40,727 nucleotides of DNA from a marine actinobacterium MedAcidi-G3. Lineage in GTDB: Bacteria > Actinomycetota > Acidimicrobiia > Acidimicrobiales > Poriferisodalaceae. The notes below the pieces were generated by a model. The model searched no databases. It was not told the DNA's origin and saw only the letters and a program-made list of their open reading frames with translations. The DNA lies in assembly GCA_000817105.1 (NCBI GenBank), contig JUEP01000018.1:1-40727 (forward strand). Reading direction: 5' to 3'. The position numbers were made by a program, and so were the translations under genes. This document shows, in pieces, positions 1 to 8,362 of the stretch (positions within the stretch are counted from its first letter, which is position 1; each line of letters starts with the position of its first letter).

Positions 1-640
1 AGCAGCACCAACGCTGACTAACGAGGTCACGACCATCGCAGCGTTCGACCCAGATGTGTTCATTTCGATGACCGCAGGTAACCCATGCTTGCTTGCAATC
101 CAGGAAGTAGAAGCCTCAGGCCTCTACGACCGTTTGTCAGCTGCATTCACACCATCAGTGTGTAAGGGAATCGCCGCCTACCTGGCACCAGCCGGAATGG
201 CAGCGGACGGATACTGGATTGTTGGCGGTGGCGCTAAAGACACTACTGACAGCGGCAAAATGGATGAACCATTCATTGCTTTCGCACGTGATCTGATTTC
301 AGATGCTGGTGAAGACGCAGGTATTTCACTTACCGGTGAAGGTGTCTTCCGTGGATATGCGTTCACTGAAGCATTCCGTATCGCGGACGCTCTGCCTGGT
401 GGCATGAGCCGTACCAACTTGATGCTGGCACTTCGTAACTTCAAGATCTATCACCCAGGTCTCCTGGATGGTCTTGTAACTGAACTGAAGGGCAACGCGG
501 ACGCCTACTTCGTTGAAGGTTCCGAATACAGCAAGTTCAACGCGACAGACCAAACGTGGGAAATGATTGGTGATGTAGTTGACGCCAATGGTGGAACACC
601 GAACTGTCGTTGGGACAAAGCAAACGGTGGCTGCCGCTAA
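1..640 (+). CDS. ABC-type substrate-binding lipoprotein, array copy 1 (5' part outside window)
   Basis: This is the C-terminal portion of a type-1 periplasmic-binding protein; the open frame runs in from the left edge (first full codon at base 2) and ends with TAA at 638-640. It carries the hallmarks of its five downstream paralogues: the RHDP-type region entering as AAPTLTNEVTTIAAF, then FISMTAGNPCLLA, SVCKGIAAY, the GMAADGYW segment, and the terminal C-x-WDK-x-NGGCR signature. The family binds a small solute outside the membrane and passes it to a permease; none is encoded here. Blocks 1-73, 365-450 and 565-663 are identical by eye to copy 4 at 5694-5766, 6034-6119 and 6234-6332, while the DNA between them differs, which suggests recombination between copies. 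Signal peptide, lipobox and promoter lie outside the window. The family call is firm; the ligand is unknown. Confidence 0.85.
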   Translation, partial: AAPTLTNEVTTIAAFDPDVFISMTAGNPCLLAIQEVEASGLYDRLSAAFTPSVCKGIAAYLAPAGMAADGYWIVGGGAKDTTDSGKMDEPFIAFARDLISDAGEDAGISLTGEGVFRGYAFTEAFRIADALPGGMSRTNLMLALRNFKIYHPGLLDGLVTELKGNADAYFVEGSEYSKFNATDQTWEMIGDVVDANGGTPNCRWDKANGGCR

Positions 641-676
641 TAGCTAGCTACTTTATGCAAGTGTAATAAAAGTAAT

Positions 677-709
677 AAGGACCGTCGGGCTTAGGCCCGG
701 CGGTCCTTT
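677..709 (+). terminator. Rho-independent terminator of array copy 1
   Basis: A 14-bp stem (AAGGACCGTCGGGC pairing with GCCCGGCGGTCCTT, one G-U pair) closes a TTAG loop and runs into a short T-rich tail (TTTACTTT). It lies 37 bases after the stop codon. Nearly the same hairpin follows copies 2, 4 and 5. Confidence 0.9.
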
Positions 710-829
710 ACTTTGGTCCATGTGTTGTGCGAATGAAACCCGAAACTCAGCTCGGTAAGCGACCAACTAGAGAAGCGACTACGGTATTCAGATTCGAAGC
801 TTAATAAAGGTTCGTTTAGTAGATAGCCG

Positions 830-864
830 CTTGGGGGCGGTTCTCTTAGAGACCCAAGGGGGGG
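830..864 (+). promoter_or_regulatory. 5'-UTR inverted repeat overlapping the ribosome binding site of copy 2
   Basis: CTTGGG at 830-835 can pair with CCCAAG at 853-858, next to the G-rich Shine-Dalgarno stretch (about 856-864) that precedes ATG at 870. Pairing would partly occlude the start of the ribosome binding site. The arms are visible; any regulatory role is inference. Confidence 0.35.
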
Positions 865-869
865 TTCAA

Positions 870-2519
870 ATGAATATTCGAGTCAAGTGTTTCCGTGTCC
901 TCGCAGTGCTGTTCGGCTTTGCGATGGTCGCGGCGGCGTGTGGGGGTAGTGACGACTCTAGTGACGCGTCTGGAGAGAGCGGAAGTTCGACCGAAGTAGC
1001 TGATGGTCATAGCGCCTCAGAATCTGAGGAGGAAGGAGAGGAAGAGGAAGCGAGCGGAGGTCTTAGTCAAGACGCTGTCGAGAAAGCAGTAGCTGGAGAG
1101 TCAGACGGCGAGGACGATGATGCCGTTGTTGCAGGCGACCGCAGCAGTATTGAAGGTATATGGGAAGAGGCTGCAGCTACACGTGAGTCCATAATTCAGA
1201 AAATCACAGCAAAAATGGATGCTGGGGAATGGGGTATCAACTCAAATAACGTATTAGTCGGCCCGTCAGGATACGAAATTGACCTTAATGACTGTCCTGC
1301 CGATTGGTCGAACACCCATGGTTTGACGGACTCTGAGATTCGGGTAGGCCAAACGACCGTAATGTCCGGCAACCTTGCGGCATACGGCGATATTTCGAAT
1401 GGTTGGGAAAACTATTGGGATTGGATCAACGACGAGCTTGGTGGCATCGGTGGGCGCGACTTAGTGATGATTATCAAAGATGATGGATATGTTGCTGCTC
1501 AGACAATTGAGTACGTAGATGAACTCATCGAGTCATCTAATGTGGTGGCTCTGCATGGTCTCGGGTCTCCGAATGGTCTTGCGGTTTACGACAAGATCAA
1601 TGATGAGTGCATCCCGCATCTCTTCTATGCATCGGGTCATCCGGCCTGGGGAGACCCTGTAAATCATCCATGGACTACCAGTCACCAGATGTCATATTCG
1701 ACGGAGGCAATGCTCTGGGGTACTTGGATTAAGAGCAATTTGGCCGATGATCTTCCCGTAAAGGTCGCTGGGCTAGTTATGGACAATGACTTTGGACTTG
1801 CCTACGAAATGGGTTTCGAGGCTTACGCTGAAAGTAACCCCGATGTGGTTTCTGAGTATCTGCCGGTTCGTCACGACCCAGCAGCTCCAACCCTTACTAA
1901 TGAGGTCACGACTATTGCCGCATTTGACCCAGATGTATTCATTTCCATGACTGCTGGGAACCCTTGCTTGCTTGCAATCCAAGAAGTCGAGGCATCTGGC
2001 TTACTAGACCGACTGTCCGCTGCTTTCACACCATCGGTATGTAAAGGGGTAGCAGCCTATATGGCGCCTGCAGGTATGGCAGCTGACAATTGGTGGATTG
2101 TTGGGGGAGGCGTGAAGGACATCACCGACCCCCAATACGTTGATGAGCCATTTGTGGAGTTCATCCACGAGACTCTGAGAGGTGGCGGCCTTGACCCCAG
2201 TATTTCGATGCTTGGAACTGGGTACTACTTTGCGGTCCCATGGACGGAAACCTTGAGAATAGCTAACGAGCTACCAGATGGAATGACCCGCACGAACATC
2301 ATGCTTGCTGCCAGAAACCTAGCTATTTGGCACCCACTTATGATGGACGGGATTACGTACGCTCTAGATGGTGCTGCTGACGCCTACGCAATCGAAGGGT
2401 CCGACTTCAGCCGCTTTGACGCTGACGCACAAACATGGAACCAGATTGGTGATCTGGTAGATGCAAATGGTGGGACTGCGCCTTGTGCATGGGATAAAGC
2501 AAACGGTGGCTGCCGCTAA
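870..2519 (+). CDS. ABC-type substrate-binding lipoprotein, array copy 2
   Basis: A secreted lipoprotein of 549 residues. ATG at 870 is preferred over an in-frame upstream codon at 831 because it follows the strong G-rich ribosome binding site and starts the signal peptide directly. Residues 1-24 form a signal peptide with basic start, hydrophobic core and lipobox VAAAC (Cys24 would be lipidated). Residues 25-95 are an acidic Ser/Glu/Asp-rich linker, followed by a conserved lead-in module (AKMDAGEWG, then GPSGYEIDLNDCPADW). From about residue 160 the type-1 periplasmic-binding fold of the LivJ/LivK group begins (SGNLAAYG, KDDGYVAAQTIEYVDELIES, GLVMDNDFGLAYEMGFEAY). Six cysteines besides the lipid Cys match those of copies 3, 5 and 6. 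The gene is monocistronic, with its own terminator and upstream region. It probably captures an extracellular organic solute; the ligand is unknown. Confidence 0.88.
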   Translation: MNIRVKCFRVLAVLFGFAMVAAACGGSDDSSDASGESGSSTEVADGHSASESEEEGEEEEASGGLSQDAVEKAVAGESDGEDDDAVVAGDRSSIEGIWEEAAATRESIIQKITAKMDAGEWGINSNNVLVGPSGYEIDLNDCPADWSNTHGLTDSEIRVGQTTVMSGNLAAYGDISNGWENYWDWINDELGGIGGRDLVMIIKDDGYVAAQTIEYVDELIESSNVVALHGLGSPNGLAVYDKINDECIPHLFYASGHPAWGDPVNHPWTTSHQMSYSTEAMLWGTWIKSNLADDLPVKVAGLVMDNDFGLAYEMGFEAYAESNPDVVSEYLPVRHDPAAPTLTNEVTTIAAFDPDVFISMTAGNPCLLAIQEVEASGLLDRLSAAFTPSVCKGVAAYMAPAGMAADNWWIVGGGVKDITDPQYVDEPFVEFIHETLRGGGLDPSISMLGTGYYFAVPWTETLRIANELPDGMTRTNIMLAARNLAIWHPLMMDGITYALDGAADAYAIEGSDFSRFDADAQTWNQIGDLVDANGGTAPCAWDKANGGCR

Positions 2520-2570
2520 TAGCTAGCTGTTCTATGTAATTGTCGTTTAGGCGCTTCTAAAGGATGGATT

Positions 2571-2603
2571 AAGGACCGTCGGGCTCGGGCCCGGCGGTCC
2601 TTT
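2571..2603 (+). terminator. Rho-independent terminator of array copy 2
   Basis: The stem AAGGACCGTCGGGC/GCCCGGCGGTCCTT with a TCGG loop is followed by TTTACTCTT. It is almost identical to the terminator of copy 1, including the preceding TAATAGCTAGCT after the stop codon. Confidence 0.9.
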
Positions 2604-2783
2604 ACTCTTCCTCTGCGTATGACCTCAGCAAGCTGCGAGTTTCAGACGGGACTGTTAGAGCGGATTGAGATGGGCTTCTGGCAAAAGACTCCGGCGGACA
2701 GATGTTTCCCACTTTCTGGGAACGACGTTTGATTTCCGCCTAAGGTGCCTGGTGCAAACTTATATAACGTTCGTTAAGACAAT
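2604..2783. other. Intergenic promoter region between array copies 2 and 3
   Basis: Copies 2 and 3 are separated by 305 bases, the longest gene-free stretch in the window. It holds the copy 2 terminator, then about 180 bases with no coding frame I can support, then an AT-rich stretch (TATATAACGTTCGTTAAG, near 2761-2778) that may hold the promoter, and finally the palindrome at 2784-2799. I see no small RNA gene here, although the 2604-2760 stretch is unexplained. Confidence 0.4.
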
Positions 2784-2799
2784 TTCCGGTTAACCGGAA
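2784..2799. promoter_or_regulatory. Perfect 16-bp palindrome upstream of copy 3
   Basis: TTCCGGTTAACCGGAA is a perfect palindrome ending about a dozen bases before the ribosome binding site (AGAGGGGGAG) of copy 3. It could be a dimeric repressor operator or form an RNA hairpin. Copies 4-6 have a different inverted repeat in the same place. Confidence 0.5.
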
Positions 2800-2824
2800 G
2801 ACTCAAAGTTAGAGGGGGAGTGTC

Positions 2825-4471
2825 GTGGGCATTCGACGCAATATTTTACGTCTCCTCGCTCTGCTATTCGCTTTCGCCATGGTGGCGGCAGCGTGTGGTA
2901 GTAGCGATGATGGAGATTCATCAAGTAGTAGTTCGGAAAGCGATGAAACTGCTGCGCATAGCGACGATGGAGGTGAAGAAGAAGAAGAGGAAGACACCTC
3001 TATCGGTGGTGGTCTATCTCAGGACGCTGCTGAAAAAGCGATAGAAGGCGACGACGAAGAGGAAGAAGTCGATGAAGATGCTCCTACTTTCGATCGCAGC
3101 ACTCTCGACGGAATCTGGGAAGAGGCCGCCTACAACCGGCAGAAGATGGTCGACAAGATCACTGCGAAAATGGATGCTGGCGAATGGGGTGTCGGCGACG
3201 ACGGAATTCTCCGAGGGCCGGCTGGATTCGAAATCAACATGAATGATTGCCCAGCGGACTGGAGCGACACTACTGGTCTTACCAGCAGTGAAATTCGGAT
3301 TGGTCACACCACTGCTCAGTCAGGAAACCTCGCCGCGTACGGCAATATTGCTGTTGGCTGGGACAACTATTTGCAGTGGGTTAACGCTAACGGAGGCGTC
3401 GCTGGACGAGACGTAACCCTGCTCGTGAAAGATGACGGCTATGTGGCTGCGCAGACGATCGAATTCATCGACGAGTTGATTGAGTCAGAGAACGTCTTTG
3501 CTCTACTCACCCTTGGCTCTCCAAATACTCTTGCTGTGTACGACCAGATCAACGCTGAGTGCATCCCGCACCCATTCGTAATGACCGGCCATCCAGCTTG
3601 GGGCGACCCGGTTAATCACCCTTGGACGACCGGGCTGCAGTTGTCCTATTCGACCGAAGCGATTCTTTGGGGGACATGGATCAAAGCAAATCTTGCAGAT
3701 GACCTTCCGGTGAAGGTTGCAGGCCTTGTCATGGATAATGACTTCGGACTTGCCTACGAACTTGGCTTCGAGGCTTACGCGGAAGGCAACCCTGACGTTG
3801 TCGAGGAGTACCTGCCAGTGCGTCATGACCCGGCAGCACCAACGCTGACTAACGAGGTCACCACGATCGCGGCGTTCGAGCCCGATGTGTTCATTTCGAT
3901 GACCGCTGGTAACCCATGTCTGCTTGCAATCCAGGAAGTGGAAGCAGCAGGTCTGCTTGAAACCGTCAAAGCGGCATTTACTCCATCTGTCTGCAAAGGC
4001 ATCGCGGCTTATATGGCGCCTGCCGGAATGGCAGCGGACGGTTGGTGGATTGTTGGTGGTGGTAGCAAGGACACAACTGACCCGAAGCATATGGATGAAC
4101 CATTCATTAAATTCGTGAATAAAAATCTTGAAGATGGCGGACTTGACCCAGCTATCTCGCTATACGGAATCGGCTACACATATGGCTATCCCCATGTTGA
4201 AGCGTTGCGAGTAGCAGCTGACCTGCCAGGTGGTCTGAGTAGGACCAACTTCATTCTTGCCGTGAGAAATATCGACATTTATGGGCCACTGACCCTTGAC
4301 GGTATTACTTTGGCTATGAACGGTGCAGCTGACGGGTATTTCGTTGAAGGTTCGGACTTCAGTCTGTTTGATGCGACCGAGCAAACCTGGAGCATGGTTG
4401 GCGATGTCGTTGACGCAAATGGTGCTTCGCCTAACTGTGCTTGGGACAAAGACAACGGTGGCTGCCGCTAG
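2825..4471 (+). CDS. ABC-type substrate-binding lipoprotein, array copy 3
   Basis: An intact 548-residue paralogue that starts with GTG after the ribosome binding site AGAGGGGGAG. The signal peptide MGIRRNILRLLALLFAFAMV leads to the lipobox AAAC (Cys24). Residues 25-85 are a Ser-rich then Glu/Asp-rich linker containing EEEEEED. The lead-in module (ITAKMDAGEWGVGDDG, NMNDCPADW) and the type-1 binding fold (TTAQSGNLAAYGNIAVGW, KDDGYVAAQTIEFIDELIE, VMDNDFGLAYELGFEAY) follow, then the C-terminal signature CAWDKDNGGCR. The region around 190-220 (HTTAQSGNLAAYGN) and the latter third differ most from copy 2, while the middle (about 300-430) is almost invariant, as expected if paralogues keep one scaffold but differ in binding-site residues. 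It is a lone transcription unit with its own terminator. The ligand is unknown. Confidence 0.88.
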   Translation: MGIRRNILRLLALLFAFAMVAAACGSSDDGDSSSSSSESDETAAHSDDGGEEEEEEDTSIGGGLSQDAAEKAIEGDDEEEEVDEDAPTFDRSTLDGIWEEAAYNRQKMVDKITAKMDAGEWGVGDDGILRGPAGFEINMNDCPADWSDTTGLTSSEIRIGHTTAQSGNLAAYGNIAVGWDNYLQWVNANGGVAGRDVTLLVKDDGYVAAQTIEFIDELIESENVFALLTLGSPNTLAVYDQINAECIPHPFVMTGHPAWGDPVNHPWTTGLQLSYSTEAILWGTWIKANLADDLPVKVAGLVMDNDFGLAYELGFEAYAEGNPDVVEEYLPVRHDPAAPTLTNEVTTIAAFEPDVFISMTAGNPCLLAIQEVEAAGLLETVKAAFTPSVCKGIAAYMAPAGMAADGWWIVGGGSKDTTDPKHMDEPFIKFVNKNLEDGGLDPAISLYGIGYTYGYPHVEALRVAADLPGGLSRTNFILAVRNIDIYGPLTLDGITLAMNGAADGYFVEGSDFSLFDATEQTWSMVGDVVDANGASPNCAWDKDNGGCR

Positions 4472-4525
4472 AGGCAACGGTTATTAATGGCAATAGTGCT
4501 TTAAGATATTTAAGGCTTTTGGAAA

Positions 4526-4562
4526 GACCGCTGGGCTGAGGCCCAGCGGTCGGCCATTTTTG
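4526..4562 (+). terminator. Rho-independent terminator of array copy 3
   Basis: The perfect 11-bp stem GACCGCTGGGC/GCCCAGCGGTC with a TGAG loop is followed by GGCCATTTTT. It differs from the other terminators by compensating changes in both arms, which supports selection on pairing. Confidence 0.88.
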
Positions 4563-4667
4563 GGTGCCGCTTTCAATATGACGGGTATGTTACGACGACT
4601 CCCGTTACAGAACGGACGCTCAGTTATCACCTAAGGTCACGGCGCTGTCATTAATAAGGCAGCACTG

Positions 4668-4689
4668 CAGATCACACACCTGGGATCTG
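4668..4689 (+). promoter_or_regulatory. Conserved 5'-UTR inverted repeat upstream of copy 4
   Basis: CAGATC (4668-4673) and GATCTG (4684-4689) flank a 10-base spacer ending CACCTGG. The core GATCACACACCTGGGATCTG is repeated before copy 5 (6467-6486) and, with one base changed, before copy 6 (8365-8384). It sits 14 bases before the ribosome binding site GGGGAGGA. Conservation in three intergenic regions suggests a shared regulatory site, either a protein operator or an RNA hairpin. Confidence 0.55.
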
Positions 4690-4715
4690 TAACAACTGAA
4701 ATGGGGAGGACCCAA

Positions 4716-6309
4716 ATGGGGATTCGACGCAATCTTTTGCGTCTGCTCGCAGTTCTGTTCGCTTTCGCCATGGTGGCGGCAGCTTGCGGTAGCAGCGACG
4801 ACGATGACTCTTCGAGTAGTTCTAGCGAAAGCGCTTCATGGTGAAGAAGAAGATACTGGCGGAACTTTGAGCCAGGACGCAGTTGAAAAAGCTGTTTCCG
4901 GTGAAAGTGACGATGCAGGCGACGCAGCAGAAGAAGCTAGCGATTGCACACAGGACCGCTCTTCAATTGAAGGCATTATGGCGGAAGCTGATTGTAACCG
5001 TGACGCCATCATCGCAATGATCACCGCAAAGATGGACGCCGGTGAGTGGGGAGTTAACTCCGACAACCACCTAATCGGCCCATCAGGTATGGAGATCGAC
5101 CTGAATGAGTGCCCGGCAGATTGGGATGACAAAGCAGGTCTTACCGATGACCAGCTTCGTTTCGGTCAAACGACCGTGCAGTCAGGCAACCTTGCCGCAT
5201 ACGGCAACTTGAGCCTTGGTATGCAGATTTATTTTGACTACGTGAACTCGCTTGATGTGTTGAGTGGTCGTGACATTGAATTCATCATTAAAGATGATGG
5301 CTATGTTGCTGCTCAAACCATTGAGTATGTAGATGAACTTATCGAATCTGCAAACGTTCACTTACTCCAAGGCCTTGGTTCACCAAACGGCCTAGCGGTA
5401 TATGACAAGATCAACGCAGAATGCATTCCTCACCCGTTCTACCTTTCAGGCCATCCAGCTTGGGGTGATCCGGAAATTCACCCATGGACGACTAGTCGAC
5501 AGATGTCATATTCGACTGAAGCCATGCTTTGGGGAACTTGGATCAAGGTGAATCTCGCTGACCAGCTTCCGGTAAGCGTCGCCGGTCTTGTTATGGACAA
5601 CGACTTCGGTCTTGCCTATGAAATGGGCTTCGAGGCATACGCCGAGCAAAACCCGGATGTAGTCGAGGAATACCTGCCAGTGCGTCACGACCCAGCAGCA
5701 CCAACGCTGACTAACGAGGTCACGACCATCGCAGCGTTCGACCCAGATGTGTTCATTTCGATGACCATTCAGGAAGTAGAATCTTCAGGTCTCCTGGACC
5801 GAATTGAAGCTGCATTCACACCATCAGTGTGTAAGGGAATCGCCGCCTACCTGGCACCAGCCGGAATGGCAGCGGATGACTGGTGGGTCGTTGGTGGAGG
5901 TCTTAAAGACACTACCGATCCAGGCAAGATGGATGAACCATTCATAAAGTTTGTTCGTGACATGATTTCAGATGCTGGTGAAGACCCAGGCATCTCACTG
6001 ACCGGTGATGGAGCTTGTCGTGGACTTGAATTTACTGAAGCATTCCGTATCGCGGACGCTCTGCCTGGTGGCATGAGCCGTACCAACTTGATGCTGGCAC
6101 TTCGTAACTTCAAGATCTACAACCCATGCGTTATGGACGGAATCCAAACTGAACTGAATGGCAACGCGGACGCCTATTACATTGAAGGCTCGGACTTCAG
6201 TCAGTTTGATGCGGAGCAGCAAACATGGAACCAGATTGGTGATGTAGTTGACGCCAATGGTGGAACACCGAACTGTCGTTGGGACAAAGCAAACGGTGGC
6301 TGCCGCTAA
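4716..6309 (+). pseudogene. Substrate-binding lipoprotein, array copy 4, frameshifted in the linker
   Basis: ATG at 4716 follows a good ribosome binding site and encodes the same signal peptide and lipobox as copies 5 and 6, but this frame stops at 4842-4844 after 42 residues. The rest of the protein (from HGEEEDTGG near 4837 to the NGGCR end) is open in another frame, so one frameshift near 4838 separates the export signal from the binding domain. A second lesion is a 24-base in-frame gap after 5766 that removes the AGNPCLLA segment found in all other copies. The distal part otherwise looks well preserved: no stops, and a full C-terminal signature. It carries four cysteines absent from the others (DCTQD, ADCNRD, GACRG, NPCVMD). 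It could be a decaying gene, a switched-off variant, or an assembly artefact in repeated DNA. Confidence 0.75.
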
Positions 6310-6332
6310 TAGCTAGCTACTTTATGCAAGTG

Positions 6333-6369
6333 GGACCGTCGGGCTCAGGCCCGGCGGTCCTTTACTTTT
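6333..6369 (+). terminator. Rho-independent terminator of array copy 4
   Basis: The stem GGACCGTCGGGC/GCCCGGCGGTCC with a TCAG loop runs into TTTACTTTT. The bases between stop codon and stem match copy 1 except that about 15 bases are missing. Confidence 0.9.
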
Positions 6370-6443
6370 CGCAAATATGACAAATTGAAAAAATCTTGCC
6401 AGCAGGGTGGGTTTCTAGTTCCCGCAAGGCCTAGGTTCCAGAC

Positions 6444-6486
6444 GTCGTCGCTAGGAGACGACCTTGGATCACACACCTGGGATCTG
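6444..6486 (+). promoter_or_regulatory. Two inverted repeats upstream of copy 5
   Basis: GTCGTC (6444-6449) and GACGAC (6457-6462) form a 6-bp stem with a 7-base loop. This is followed by the shared element GATCACACACCTGGGATCTG (6467-6486), whose GATC ends are palindromic. The ribosome binding site ATGGAGGA lies 15 bases further on. The second element is common to copies 4, 5 and 6. Confidence 0.5.
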
Positions 6487-6513
6487 AGAAAACTCAATTT
6501 ATGGAGGACCCAT

Positions 6514-8173
6514 ATGGGTATTCGACGCAATCTTTTGCGTCTGCTCGCGGTTCTGTTCGCTTTCGCATTCGTTGCGGCAGCGTGTGGAAGTAGCGACGAC
6601 GATGACTCTTCGAGTAGTTCTAGTGAAAGCGCTAGCGCAACTGCTGAAGACCACAGCGATGATGACGATCATCCACAGCGAAGAAGAAGAAGAGAGTTCT
6701 ATAGGTGGCGGCCTTACTCAAGATGCTGTAGAGGAAGCTGCTGAATCTGGCTCAGAAGAAGCTGCGACTCGAGTTGATCCAGCTGATTTTGATTTAACTG
6801 GAATCGAAGGGCACTTGGAATACTGGGCAGCCAACAGAACTGCGATTGCTGAAGAGCTAACCGCCAAAATCGAAGCTGGTGATTACGGCGTCGGTGATGA
6901 CGGCATACTCCGCGGCCCTGCAGGGTTCGAGATCGATATGAATGAATGCCCATCAGATTGGTCTGACACCAAGGGTATTACCGATTCCGAAATTCGAATG
7001 GGTATGACTTCGGCGTTCTCAGGCAACCTAGCCGCATACGGCAACCTCAACTATGGAGTTGAAGCATGGTCGGATTACCTTAATGAAACCGGAGCTTTCG
7101 GAGACCGCGAAGTTAAGTGGATCATGAAGGACGACGGATATGTTGCGGCACAAACCATTGAGTTCATTGATGAGTTAATCGAATCAGAAAACGTGTTCGC
7201 AATTAACACGCTCGGTTCGCCTAACACCATGGCCGTTTACACCCAGCTAAATCAGGAATGTGTTCCCCAGCCATTCGTAATGACTGGCCACCCTGCATGG
7301 GGCGACCCGGTTAATCATCCATGGACTAGCGGACTGCAAATGTCGTACTCGACTGAAGCGATTCTCTGGGGTACATGGATCAAGAACAACCTTGCTGACG
7401 AACTTCCTGTGAAGGTCGCTGGCCTAGTCATGGATAACGACTTCGGCCTCGCATACGAACTTGCATTCGAGGCATACGCCGAAGCTAACGGCGACATTGT
7501 GAGTGAATTCGTCGCTATCCGCCACGACCCTGCAGCGCCTACTGTCACCAACGAAATGACCACCATCGCTGCGGCGAAGCCAAATGTGTTCATTTCAATG
7601 ACAGCTGGAAACCCATGCCTCTTAGCGATTCAAGAAGCAGATGCGTCTGGACTATTAGAAGACGTCTCCGCTGCTTTCACACCATCAGTATGTAAGGGCA
7701 TTGCTGCTTACATGGCTCCAGCTGGAATGGCAGCTGACGGCTGGTGGATTGCCGGTGGTGGCTGGAAAGACACGACCGATCCAAATCATATCGATGAGCC
7801 TTATATCGCCTTTGTTAATCAGCTCTTAGCTGATGCAGATCTGGATCCTTCAGTAAGTCTTTACGGAACTGGTGTAGCCGAATTCGGATGGCCCATGATG
7901 GAAGTATTGCAGTTAGCTCAAGAACTTCCAGGTGGACTTTCCAGGACCAACTACATCTTGGCCCTTCGGTCCTTCTCCGGAGACCACCCATTCCTTCTTG
8001 ACGGAATCGCTTTCGGTGCTAATGGCGCCGTTGATGGTTTCTTCGTCGAAGGTTCTGACTTCAGCCTCTTCGATGCTGAAGCACAATCATGGAACATTGT
8101 TGGCGACATAGTTGATGCCAACGGTGGATCACCTAACTGTGCTTGGGACAAAGATAACGGTGGCTGCCGATAA
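6514..8173 (+). pseudogene. Substrate-binding lipoprotein, array copy 5, frameshifted by a 22-bp unit in the linker
   Basis: ATG at 6514 follows the ribosome binding site GGAGGA and encodes the signal peptide, lipobox and Ser/Asp linker, but this frame ends at 6744 in a basic nonsense tail. The binding domain (from HSEEEEESSIGGG near 6674) is open in another frame to 8173. The cause is visible: CCACAGCGA occurs at 6651-6659 and 6673-6681, 22 bases apart. Removing one 22-base unit joins EDHS to EEEEESSIGGG and gives 545 residues, the same as copy 6. The 99 bases before the junction (6574-6672) are identical by eye to copy 6 (8470-8568) and diverge exactly at 6673. The distal domain is the most divergent of the array (MTSAFSGNLAAYGN, EFVAIRHDPAAPTVTNEMTT, EADASG). 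Alternatives are a reversible switch, recent gene conversion, or assembly error. Confidence 0.78.
6651..6681 (+). repeat. 9-bp direct repeats CCACAGCGA bounding the copy 5 frameshift
   Basis: CCACAGCGA occurs at 6651-6659 and 6673-6681. The 22-base spacing is not a multiple of three, so gain or loss of one unit switches the reading frame between a truncated and a full-length protein. Confidence 0.75.
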
Positions 8174-8221
8174 GGGCATAAGCCGCTAAACGCGTTTGAA
8201 ATAACTAGACGCTGTTAATTG

Positions 8222-8256
8222 GACCGCCGGGCTTAGGCCCGGCGGTCTCGCGTTTT
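8222..8256 (+). terminator. Rho-independent terminator of array copy 5
   Basis: The perfect stem GACCGCCGGGC/GCCCGGCGGTC with a TTAG loop is followed by TCGCGTTTT. The T tract is shorter than for the other copies. Confidence 0.82.
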
Positions 8257-8362
8257 GGCGCAAGAAACAAATATGACGGGTTTGTTACGACGGCTCTGTC
8301 ATATGAGCTATCGCTATTCCACGGCCTAGGGTCTAGCCGCTGTTGAAGTAGCCACAGCACTT

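Noticed and set aside
3503-4090. A 195-residue minus-strand open frame opposite lipoprotein copy 3
   Set aside because: Similar antisense frames recur at the same place in the other copies, as expected from shared codon usage, and the composition is unlike a real protein.
6385-6744. An open frame starting upstream of copy 5 and including its signal peptide
   Set aside because: The upstream part covers the terminator-promoter region. The ribosome binding site and homology place the real start at 6514, and the end is the frameshifted tail.
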